A DNA stretch of 15,049 nucleotides from NCBI GenBank assembly GCA_900754475.1, contig CAAECY010000055.1:1-15049 (forward strand). Reading direction: 5' to 3'. A program made the position numbers and the translations under genes. Positions within the stretch are counted from its first letter, which is position 1. Each line of letters begins with the position of its first letter. The notes beneath the pieces are model-generated. The model searched no databases and was not told where the DNA came from. It saw only the letters and a list, made by a program, of their open reading frames with translations. The stretch is from an uncultured Sutterella sp. (GTDB lineage Bacteria > Pseudomonadota > Gammaproteobacteria > Burkholderiales > Burkholderiaceae_F). Shown here in pieces: positions 7,190 to 13,263 of the stretch.

Positions 7190-8293
7190 ATGAATACGTA
7201 CGCCGTTACTCTCCCCCACTACAGCGTGGGGCCCGATGTGTTCGACCACCTCGAGTTCGTTGCGCGCTTCTACGGGCGCAAGGCCGCCGTCGTCGGCGGC
7301 GCGACCGCGCTGGAGAAGGCCGGTCCGAGCCTGCGCGCGGGGCTTGAAAAGGCGGGGATGACGGTGACGGATTGGTTCGTCTACGGCGAAAACGCGACGA
7401 ATGCGGCCGTCGACCGCATTCTCGAGTCTCCGGGCTGCCGCGAAGCGGACGTGATTTTCGGCGTCGGCGGGGGGCGTGCGATCGACACGGTCAAAACGGC
7501 GAGCGACATTCTCAAAAAGCCCTTCTTCTCGGTGCCGACGGTGGCGTCGAACTGCGCGCCCGTTTCGGCGATCGCGGTGATCTACAACGAAGACGGGTCG
7601 CTTTCGCACTACCACTTCACGGAGCGCTGCGCGGAGCACTGCTTCATCAACACGGCGGTCATTCTCGACAGCCCCCGGAAGCTCTTCTGGGCGGGGATCG
7701 GCGACGCGCTCTCGAAGCAGTGCGAAGCGCTCCTCTCCTCGCGCGGTCAGGACCTCGGTCACACGCCGCTTCTCGGCGTGCAGGTCGCTCAGGTGTGCGA
7801 GGGGCCGTTGCTCCGTTACGGGCGCGAAGCGCTCGAAGACTTCGAAGCCGGGCGCTTGTCGGACGCCTTCGCGCAGACGGTGCTCGACATCATCATCTCG
7901 ACGGGGATCGCGTCGAATCTCCTCACGACCGAGAAGGACTATTACTACAACTCCTCGATCGCGCACTGCTTCTACAACGCCTCGATGGTCCTTCCGACCA
8001 TCCACGCGCATCTGCACGGCGAAGTGGTGAGTTTCGGCGTCCTCGTTTTGCAGGCGGTCGACGGGAACGACGAAGCGCTTGAACGCTTGGCGCGCTTCAA
8101 CCGCTCGGTGGCCCTTCCGACGACGCTCGACGAACTCGACATCACCGAGGAAGCCCAGGTCGATGCGCTTGTCGAACGCGCGACCACGCTTCGCGAATGG
8201 CACTGCGTCCCCTATGAAATGACGAAGGAACGCTTCAAGGAAGCGATCCTCAAGGTGGACGCGCTCGGCCGCAGCCTCAAGACGAACGCCTGA
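7190..8293 (+). CDS. Metal-dependent dehydrogenase of the GldA/HcxA group (iron-containing alcohol dehydrogenase superfamily)
   Basis: NAD(P)-dependent polyol or hydroxy-acid dehydrogenase; cytoplasmic. From the ATG at 7190, behind a strong AGAAGGAGA site, it has 367 residues, the length of E. coli GldA. The nucleotide-binding GVGGGRAIDTVK is at 91-102. The three metal ligands of the family are in place: D172 (GIGDALS), H259 (IAHCFYN) and H276 (HLHGE). Where GldA has a TDAP-type substrate loop, this protein has SNCAP (120-124), closer to the TCAA of HcxA/YbdH, a hydroxycarboxylate dehydrogenase. The natural substrate may therefore be a 2-oxo or hydroxy acid rather than glycerol. The gene stands alone, with its own promoter and dyad. 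Family assignment is firm; substrate is open. Confidence 0.85.
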   Translation: MNTYAVTLPHYSVGPDVFDHLEFVARFYGRKAAVVGGATALEKAGPSLRAGLEKAGMTVTDWFVYGENATNAAVDRILESPGCREADVIFGVGGGRAIDTVKTASDILKKPFFSVPTVASNCAPVSAIAVIYNEDGSLSHYHFTERCAEHCFINTAVILDSPRKLFWAGIGDALSKQCEALLSSRGQDLGHTPLLGVQVAQVCEGPLLRYGREALEDFEAGRLSDAFAQTVLDIIISTGIASNLLTTEKDYYYNSSIAHCFYNASMVLPTIHAHLHGEVVSFGVLVLQAVDGNDEALERLARFNRSVALPTTLDELDITEEAQVDALVERATTLREWHCVPYEMTKERFKEAILKVDALGRSLKTNA

Positions 8294-8356
8294 CACACAA
8301 CATTCGAGCGCGCTCGCCCGAGGGCTGAGCGCCTCGGAAAACAAACGGCCAAAGCA

Positions 8357-8386
8357 AAGCGCCCCGGGAGCAGTCTCGGGGCGCTT
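8357..8386. terminator. Bidirectional terminator between the 7190 gene and rlmL
   Basis: A perfect 10-bp stem, AAGCGCCCCG (8357-8366) / CGGGGCGCTT (8377-8386), with a 10-nt loop. On the minus strand it is followed by TTGCTTTGG and on the plus strand by GCATTTGG, so it can serve both converging genes. Confidence 0.8.
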
Positions 8387-8410
8387 GCATTTGGGCGGGC
8401 TTCAACCGTA

Positions 8411-8436
8411 TTCGGGCGCTTTGCGGAGCGCCCGAA
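8411..8436. terminator. Second hairpin in the convergent spacer
   Basis: A perfect 10-bp stem, TTCGGGCGCT (8411-8420) / AGCGCCCGAA (8427-8436), with a 6-nt loop, 40 nt after the rlmL stop on the minus strand. There is no T run. A third stem, CGAAGCG/CGCTTCG (8441-8463), sits between it and rlmL. Confidence 0.5.
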
Positions 8437-8476
8437 GGGCCGAAGCGTTGACGCGTCGCTTCGTGTCGACAGGTCG

Positions 8477-9685
8477 TCAGTTCGCTTCCGAAGCGCCCTG
8501 CGCGTCGTTCGCGTCCTTCGCACGGCGACGGTTGCTCCCCGCCACCATGTCGAAGCGGAAGAAGCGGCATTCGAGCGGCCCGTTGAAGAGCACGATCTTG
8601 CGCGACTCCTTGAGGCGCATCTGCCCGGGGAGCGTGCGGTCGGAGGTGAGGAGCCAGGCGCTCCAGCCCGCGAAGTTCGCCTTGAGGTTCGAGGCGACGT
8701 CCTTCATCATCGCGTTGATCGACGCGGACTTGGGGTTCGACTGTTCGCCGTAGGGGGGATTGGCGATCAAGACGCCGGGCGTACCTTCGGGGGCCGTGAC
8801 GGAGCGCGCGTCGCAGGGTTCGAACGACAAGCGGCCGTCTTCAAGGAGAGGCGTGAGCCCCGCACGGGCGGCGTTTTCGCGCGCTTTGCCTACGACGAGC
8901 GACGAGATGTCGCTCGCGCGGATCGTCACCGCGGCGTGGCGGTTGACGCGGGCGCGGGCGTCTTCGAGGAGTTCCTGCCAGGCTTCGCCGCCGAAACCCT
9001 CGAGCTTTTCGAAGGCGAAACGACGGTTGAGCCCCGGAGCGGCGTTCATCGCCATGTGGGCGGCTTCGATTGCAATCGTGCCCGAGCCGCAGAAGGGGTC
9101 GACGAGCGTCTTTTCGGGAGTCCACCCCGAGAGCATCAGAAGGCCCGCCGCCAGGTTTTCCTTCAGGGGCGCTTCGCCGTGCGTGAGGCGCCAGCCGCGC
9201 TTGAAGAGCGATTCGCCCGCAAGATCGAGGTAGAAGCTCACGCGATCGTACGTGAGGTAGGCCTCGATGCGCACGTCGGGCTGGTGGCGCGCCACGTCGG
9301 GGCGACGGCCCGCGAGGTCGCGGAAGCGGTCGCAGACCGCGTCCTTGATGCGCAGCACCGCAAAGTCGATGCTTTCCAGCGGGCAGCGGTTCGCGCTCGC
9401 GCCCACGCGGATCGTATGGTCGGGACCGAACCACTTTTCCCAGGGCGTGCGACGCGCGAGGTCGTAAATGTCGCGGCTGTCCCAGTACTCGGCTTCGGCG
9501 ACGCGCATGAGGATGCGGCTCGCCAGACGCGAATGAAGGCACGCGGCCATGGCGGTTTCGTGCCCGCCCGTAAAGCCCACGCCGCCCTTGCCGGGTTCGA
9601 GGCGTTCGGCGCCGACGCGCTGAAGTTCGTCGGCCAAAAGAGTTTCAAGCCCGAAGGGGCAGACGGCGTAATAGAAGTTGGCCAT
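8477..9685 (-). CDS. rlmL: 23S rRNA (guanine-N2)-methyltransferase, RlmL type
   Basis: Expected to form m2G2445 in 23S rRNA with S-adenosylmethionine. It has 402 residues: an N-terminal ferredoxin-like/THUMP region (about 1-160; begins MANFYYAVCPFGLETLLADEL), the linker RGWRLTHGEAPLKENLAAG (164-182), and a Rossmann methyltransferase domain with motif I DPFCGSGT (196-203) and motif IV NPPYGE (309-314). The E. coli RlmKL protein carries an additional RlmK methyltransferase half; that half is absent here, so this is the single-activity form. The last 20 residues are polar and probably disordered. No clear Shine-Dalgarno precedes the ATG at 9685. It converges with the dehydrogenase gene and diverges from the reductase gene. 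Confidence 0.9.
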   Translation of the reverse strand: MANFYYAVCPFGLETLLADELQRVGAERLEPGKGGVGFTGGHETAMAACLHSRLASRILMRVAEAEYWDSRDIYDLARRTPWEKWFGPDHTIRVGASANRCPLESIDFAVLRIKDAVCDRFRDLAGRRPDVARHQPDVRIEAYLTYDRVSFYLDLAGESLFKRGWRLTHGEAPLKENLAAGLLMLSGWTPEKTLVDPFCGSGTIAIEAAHMAMNAAPGLNRRFAFEKLEGFGGEAWQELLEDARARVNRHAAVTIRASDISSLVVGKARENAARAGLTPLLEDGRLSFEPCDARSVTAPEGTPGVLIANPPYGEQSNPKSASINAMMKDVASNLKANFAGWSAWLLTSDRTLPGQMRLKESRKIVLFNGPLECRFFRFDMVAGSNRRRAKDANDAQGASEAN

Positions 9686-9774
9686 GTTTTCTGCGGGAGT
9701 CTGTGCCGGGCGGGCGAATCCTGCGGGGGACTCGGGCCGGCCGGTGTCTAGTGAGTGAAAACGGAAAACGGTTC

Positions 9775-9780
9775 ATTGTA
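9775..9780 (-). promoter_or_regulatory. Possible -10 box for rlmL
   Basis: TACAAT on the minus strand, 90 nt before rlmL. No good -35 is seen; the region where one would lie runs into the hairpin at 9795-9815. Confidence 0.3.
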
Positions 9781-9839
9781 GAGGAGCCGATGCGCGCCCG
9801 CCACCGAGGCGGGCGTCGGGGCGCGTGCCCTAAGGGGAA

Positions 9840-9861
9840 GCGCGACGAAAGCGCGACGAAA
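9840..9861. repeat. 11-bp tandem repeat in the rlmL/reductase spacer
   Basis: GCGCGACGAAA occurs twice head to tail (9840-9850 and 9851-9861), with a degraded third copy (GCACGATC) after it. Confidence 0.7.
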
Positions 9862-10004
9862 GCACGATCGGGCAATGGAACGGGTTTCCGCCTACCTCCG
9901 AATGGATAGGTACAAGTGTAAGGACCGTCGGTAAGACACGTGTCCCGTCAAAACGACGTGCCGACCGAGAGTACCGAGGGCGGCTTTTCGCAATTGGGCA
10001 TCGA

Positions 10005-10010
10005 TAGAAT
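10005..10010 (+). promoter_or_regulatory. Possible -10 box for the flavin reductase gene
   Basis: TAGAAT within TCGATAGAAT (10001-10010). No good -35 at normal spacing. The same decamer occurs in the sodC control region (11729-11738). Confidence 0.3.
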
Positions 10011-10021
10011 TAGTTCAAAGG

Positions 10022-10064
10022 ACGGGTACGGGGAAGGACCACCCACTACAAAAGAAGTACCCGT
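10022..10064 (+). promoter_or_regulatory. 8-bp inverted repeat in the leader of the flavin reductase gene
   Basis: ACGGGTAC (10022-10029) and its exact complement GTACCCGT (10057-10064) enclose 27 nt and end 26 nt before the start codon, just upstream of the strong GAGAGGAGGAG ribosome binding site. It could be an RNA stem or a protein operator. Confidence 0.55.
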
Positions 10065-10090
10065 AATGAGGTAAAGAGAGGAGGAGCATC

Positions 10091-10897
10091 ATGTTCGGAC
10101 TGCATTTCGGCCGCGGCGAAGCGCACGTGGAATCGGCTTCGGATGTTGCTAAGAAGGCCGTCGTTTGGACGGGTTGGAAGAACTTCAAGGTTTTGAACCG
10201 CACGAAGGAGTGCGAGGACGTCGAGTGCTTTCACCTCGTTCCCGAAGACGGGGCGCCCTTGCCCGACTTCAAGGCGGGGCAGAGCGTGGGCGTTCGCACG
10301 GGGACCTTTGCGCCGCGCGCCTTCACGCTTTGCGGCACGCCCGACGAAGGGTTTTACCGCCTCTTCGTGAAGCAGTTCTCGGGCGACACGGGGCTTCTCG
10401 CGCAGCACCTCTGCGAAAGCGTTCGCGTGGGCGACGTGATCGAAGTGTCGGAACCCGCGGGGGCTTTCACGCTTGACGATTCCGAAGAGCCCCTTGTGAT
10501 GATCGCCGAAGGGATCGGCATCACGTCGATCGTTTCGCTTCTGAACGAAGTCGCCACCAAATCGCCGCTTCGTCGCGTGCACGTCGTCTATGCGACGAAA
10601 AACGGGGACCACTTCCCGCTGCGCGCCGATCTGCTGCGCCTCATGAAGGGCCTCCCCAACTCGGGGCTGGCGGTCTTCTACAGCGATCCCAAGCCCGACG
10701 AACACGCCGGGCACGACTTCGACGTGCACGGAGGGCTCGACATTTCGCTCCTGCGCGGCGTCTGTCGCGAACACGAGGCCGAATTCTATCTGTGCGGGTC
10801 CGCGAAGAGCATGGCCGAAGTCCGCACGGCGCTCCACGCGATGCGCTCGGTCCCCGAATCGAAGATCCACGAGCAGATTTTCGTCGCGAAGCGCTGA
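10091..10897 (+). CDS. FAD/NAD(P)-binding flavin reductase, flavohaemoglobin reductase-like without globin
   Basis: Ferredoxin-NADP reductase-fold protein of 268 residues. The FAD-binding barrel (about 27-128) has the flavin motif RAFT (76-79) and EPAGAFTL (121-128). The nucleotide domain has IAEGIGITS (138-146), VYATKNGDHFPLRADL (166-181) and YLCGSAKSM (233-241). The sequence from GWKNFKVLNRTKECEDVECFHLVPEDG onward follows the reductase half of Hmp flavohaemoglobin. Even residues 7-26 resemble the Hmp linker after the globin, but the globin itself is missing. Such a module passes electrons from NAD(P)H via FAD to an unknown acceptor. The start is well supported by GAGAGGAGGAG. It is monocistronic and converges with sodC; it is not a classical Fpr by motif order, so no symbol is given. 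Confidence 0.85.
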   Translation: MFGLHFGRGEAHVESASDVAKKAVVWTGWKNFKVLNRTKECEDVECFHLVPEDGAPLPDFKAGQSVGVRTGTFAPRAFTLCGTPDEGFYRLFVKQFSGDTGLLAQHLCESVRVGDVIEVSEPAGAFTLDDSEEPLVMIAEGIGITSIVSLLNEVATKSPLRRVHVVYATKNGDHFPLRADLLRLMKGLPNSGLAVFYSDPKPDEHAGHDFDVHGGLDISLLRGVCREHEAEFYLCGSAKSMAEVRTALHAMRSVPESKIHEQIFVAKR

Positions 10898-10926
10898 ACC
10901 TTTGAGGCGCTGAACGCAACCGAAGT

Positions 10927-10968
10927 CCCGTGCGCTTCGAAGCGCAAAGCAAAGGCAAAGCGCGCGGG
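10927..10968. terminator. Possible hairpin after the flavin reductase gene
   Basis: CCCGTGCGC (10927-10935) pairs with GCGCGCGGG (10960-10968), including one G-U. It competes with a perfect 16-bp palindrome (TGCGCTTCGAAGCGCA, 10931-10946). There is no T tract. Confidence 0.35.
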
Positions 10969-11009
10969 CCTCGCCTCCGACGGAATGCGAAGCGAGAGTG
11001 AAGCAAGAA

Positions 11010-11049
11010 ACACAACACCCCGACGGATGCGTCCGCCGGGGTGTTGTGT
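11010..11049 (-). terminator. Intrinsic terminator of sodC
   Basis: A perfect 13-bp stem, ACACAACACCCCG (11010-11022) / CGGGGTGTTGTGT (11037-11049). It continues after one mismatch as CGGA-TGCG-TCCG. On the minus strand it is followed by TTTCTTGCTT. It may also stop transcription arriving from the reductase gene. Confidence 0.85.
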
Positions 11050-11090
11050 CAGAGGAAGTGCGGTCGAACGGGTTCGACCGAGTTCCGGTT

Positions 11091-11663
11091 TTAGCGGATC
11101 ACGCCGCAGGCCATGCGGGCACCGCCGCCGCCCAGAGCGGCCGGATGATCGTGGTGGTTGTCGCCGCCCGCGTGAATCATGATCGAATGATTGCGCAGTT
11201 CGTCGAGCGTCTTGAGCTTCGGAGCGAGCACGGGCTGCGTGGCCGTGCCGTCCTGAGCGACGTAGAGCGCCGGGAGGTCGCCCTTATGGCCCTTGTCGTC
11301 CCACGGGAAGGAGTGAACGCCCGTCTTCGCGGGGTCCCAATGGCCGCCCGCCTTCATGCCGAGACCCTTTTCGGTCGAGCCGCAGTCGGGCACTTCGTGA
11401 ATGTGGAAGCCGTGAACGCCCGCGGCGAGCCCGGTGAGGGCCGGGTAGAAGACGACGCCGTAGGCGGTCTGAACGGCCACGATCTGACCGGCGGGCTTGT
11501 CGCCCGCAGCGTCGAGCACGTTGACCGGGATGACGATCTTCTGGGCTTCGGCCATCGGATCGTAGAGCTTCGAAGCGTCGGTGTCGGCGGCGACGGCCGC
11601 ACCCGCGGCGAGGGTGCAGGCGGCAAGCGAAGCGGCAACGGCCTTGGCGAGGGACATGGTCAT
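11091..11663 (-). CDS. sodC: Periplasmic Cu/Zn superoxide dismutase
   Basis: Converts superoxide to oxygen and peroxide outside the cytoplasm. The ATG at 11663 is chosen because AAGGAG lies 7 nt upstream; an ATG at 11687 would add eight residues and has no such site. The resulting 190-residue protein starts with an export signal (MTMSLAK, then an Ala-rich core to AVA-AD near 26). All catalytic residues are present: H87 and H89 (HGFHIH), bridging H108 (GGHWDP), H117, H126 and D129 for zinc, H164 (MIH) for copper, the disulphide pair C94 and C186, and R183 in GGGGAR. A LAAC sequence at 13-16 could alternatively be a lipobox. Upstream lies a large dyad with a Fur-like site and promoter. The gene is monocistronic. 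Confidence 0.96.
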   Translation of the reverse strand: MTMSLAKAVAASLAACTLAAGAAVAADTDASKLYDPMAEAQKIVIPVNVLDAAGDKPAGQIVAVQTAYGVVFYPALTGLAAGVHGFHIHEVPDCGSTEKGLGMKAGGHWDPAKTGVHSFPWDDKGHKGDLPALYVAQDGTATQPVLAPKLKTLDELRNHSIMIHAGGDNHHDHPAALGGGGARMACGVIR

Positions 11664-11720
11664 GGCGAGTCTCCTTGAGATTTGCAACTGGTCGGAAAGT
11701 GTCGGTTTGCGCTATGGATC

Positions 11721-11766
11721 GCAAACGATCGATAGAATCATTCTCATTCATCAATCGATCGTTTGC
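11721..11766. promoter_or_regulatory. 13-bp inverted repeat enclosing the sodC promoter
   Basis: GCAAACGATCGAT (11721-11733) and its perfect complement ATCGATCGTTTGC (11754-11766) flank a 20-nt core that contains the -10 box and a Fur-like sequence. The symmetry suggests a bound dimer or a DNA loop, or a hairpin if it is transcribed. Confidence 0.75.
11736..11748 (-). promoter_or_regulatory. Fur-like box in the sodC promoter
   Basis: On the minus strand this reads AATGAGAATGATT. It matches 11 of 13 positions of the central part of the classical Fur box (AATGATAATCATT). It overlaps the proposed -10, a repressing position. Iron or Fur control of sodC is an inference. Confidence 0.5.
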
Positions 11767-11768
11767 AA
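11740..11768 (-). promoter_or_regulatory. Putative sodC promoter
   Basis: Minus-strand TTGCAA (11768-11763), a 17-bp spacer, then GAGAAT (11745-11740). Each box has four consensus bases. The predicted leader is about 70 nt. Confidence 0.45.
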
Positions 11769-11787
11769 CCTCCGAAAGAGGTTTTTT
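11767..11787 (+). terminator. Small plus-strand terminator opposite the sodC promoter
   Basis: The stem AACCTC-CGAAA-GAGGTT followed directly by TTTT on the plus strand. No annotated plus-strand gene ends here. It could block read-through toward proA or mark the end of a short plus-strand RNA. Confidence 0.5.
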
Positions 11788-11836
11788 CAGTCGCTCCAAG
11801 GACTTACCTCGAAATGAGGAGGGTAAGGTCGCGAAA

Positions 11837-11868
11837 AAGCCCTCTACCCCGAGAGAGGTAGAGGGCTT
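11837..11868 (-). terminator. Intrinsic terminator of the lptE-holA-proA operon
   Basis: A perfect 12-bp stem, AAGCCCTCTACC (11837-11848) / GGTAGAGGGCTT (11857-11868), with an 8-nt loop and a run of T on the minus strand, 44 nt after the proA stop. Confidence 0.92.
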
Positions 11869-11912
11869 CCTTGAAATCGTTGAAAAGCGTCGAGACGTCG
11901 GATCTCAATCGG

Positions 11913-13193
11913 TCAGCGGCGGCCTTCGCCGTGCCCGAGGACGATCCACTTTTCGTTCGTGAGGCCTTCAAGCCCCACGGGACCGCGCACGTGAATCTTG
12001 TCCGTGGAGATGCCGATTTCGGCCCCGAGCCCGTACTCGAACCCGTCGGCAAAGCGCGTCGACGCATTCACCATGACGGAGGCCGAGTCGACTTCGCGCA
12101 GGAACCGCTCGGCGCTCGTGCGGTTTTCGGTGATGATCGCGTCCGTGTGGTGCGAGCCGTGGGTTTCGATGAAGTCGATCGCTTCGTCAAGCGACGCCAC
12201 CGTCTTGATCGCGATCACGGGGGCGTTGTATTCGGTGTCCCAGTCGGCCTCGGTCGCGTCGATCGCCGACATCCCGACCCCTTCGACGATGCGGCGCGAG
12301 AGCGCGTCGCAGCGCATTTCGACGTTCTTGTCGTGGAAAATGCGGGCGATTTCGGGGAGGAAATCAAAAGCGATCGCCTCGTGCACGAGCAGCGTCTCGG
12401 TCGCGTTGCAGGGGGAGTAGCGCTGGGTTTTGGCGTTGTCGACTACGCGCACGGCCATCTTCAGGTCGGCGTCGCGGTCGACGTACGTGTGGCAGATCCC
12501 GTCGAGGTGCTTGATCATCGGCACGGTCGCTTCGGCCGTGAGACGAGCGACAAGCCCCTTGCCGCCGCGCGGAACGAGCACGTCGACCCAGTCGCGCGCG
12601 CGGATGAGTTCGCCCACGAGTGCGCGGTCGGGACTGTCGATGAACTGCACGACGTCGGCGGGCAGACCCGCTTCGACGAGCGCTTCGCGCACGATGTCGG
12701 CAAGGACCCGGTTCGAGCGGATGGCTTCGTGGCCGCCGCGCAAAATGAGGGCGTTCCCCGACTTCACGGCAAGCGCCGCCGCGTCGATCGTGACGTTGGG
12801 GCGCGATTCGTAGATCATCGCCACAACGCCGAGCGGCACGCGCATCTTGCCGACGAGAATCCCCGAGGGACGGGGCTTCACGTCACGGACGGCGCCGACC
12901 GGGTCTTCGAGTTTCGCGATCTGGCGCACGCCCTCCGCCATGCGGGCGAGAACGGGTTCGGTCAGGGCCAGACGGTCGAGAAAGGCGCCGGAAAGCCCCT
13001 CGGCGCGACCCGCCTCCAGGTCTTCGCGGTTGGCCGCGGCGATGCGCTCGACGTTTTCGAGGAGCTTCGCGGCCATGCGTTCGAGCGCGTCGTCCTTGAG
13101 CGCGGACGGGGCTTTCGCCGCGGCGCGCGCGGCCTTGCGGGCGCGTTGCCCCATCGCTTCGATGCGGGCCTTGGGGTCGAGGGTGTCGGTCAT
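11913..13193 (-). CDS. proA: Glutamate-5-semialdehyde dehydrogenase (gamma-glutamyl phosphate reductase)
   Basis: Second step of proline synthesis from glutamate: NADPH-dependent reduction of gamma-glutamyl phosphate. It has 426 residues, close to the E. coli enzyme (417). Conserved segments are VPLGVVAMIYESRPNV (119-134), KSGNALILRGGHEA (144-157), VPRGGKGL (207-214), HLDGICHTYVD (229-239) and the ALDH-type nucleophile C262 in SPCNATETLLV. The family signature is at 332-353 (VASLDEAIDFIETHGSHHTD), and the C-terminal region has TKI-type STDKIHVRGPVGLEGLT. A GGAGG site lies upstream of the ATG at 13193. It follows holA after 70 nt in the order lptE-holA-proA, an arrangement known from Burkholderiales. 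ProB is not in the window. Confidence 0.97.
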   Translation of the reverse strand: MTDTLDPKARIEAMGQRARKAARAAAKAPSALKDDALERMAAKLLENVERIAAANREDLEAGRAEGLSGAFLDRLALTEPVLARMAEGVRQIAKLEDPVGAVRDVKPRPSGILVGKMRVPLGVVAMIYESRPNVTIDAAALAVKSGNALILRGGHEAIRSNRVLADIVREALVEAGLPADVVQFIDSPDRALVGELIRARDWVDVLVPRGGKGLVARLTAEATVPMIKHLDGICHTYVDRDADLKMAVRVVDNAKTQRYSPCNATETLLVHEAIAFDFLPEIARIFHDKNVEMRCDALSRRIVEGVGMSAIDATEADWDTEYNAPVIAIKTVASLDEAIDFIETHGSHHTDAIITENRTSAERFLREVDSASVMVNASTRFADGFEYGLGAEIGISTDKIHVRGPVGLEGLTNEKWIVLGHGEGRR

Positions 13194-13263
13194 GTCGGAC
13201 CTCCGAAAAAGAAGGCGCCTCCGAGTATCGGGAGACGTCGGCGAAAAGAAAAAAGGGTTGCCG

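Larger units (their letters stand above)
9686..10090. other. 405-nt untranslated divergent spacer rich in inverted repeats
   Basis: No credible gene. Contents in order: a possible rlmL -10 (9775-9780); the stem CGCCCGCC-ACCGA-GGCGGGCG (9795-9815); an 11-bp direct repeat GCGCGACGAAA twice plus a partial copy (9840-9869); the small stem TACCT/AGGTA (9893-9912); and a bulged stem formed by GTCGG and CACG pairing with CGTGCCGAC (about 9928-9966). Then come a possible -10 TAGAAT (10005-10010) and the stem ACGGGTAC/GTACCCGT (10022-10064). The stretch from about 9895 to 10075 looks clearly less GC-rich than the genes around it. Confidence 0.6.

Noticed and set aside
9703..9909. Short plus-strand frame of 68 codons in the divergent spacer
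   Set aside because: Basic, low-complexity product, no ribosome binding site, crosses hairpins and tandem repeats.
10038..10062. Second group II intron domain V remnant
   Set aside because: Resembles the 15049 end region on the minus strand (ACC-x-CCCACTAC, then GTAC; about 18 of 25 positions), but the complementary lower arm and any domain VI are missing.
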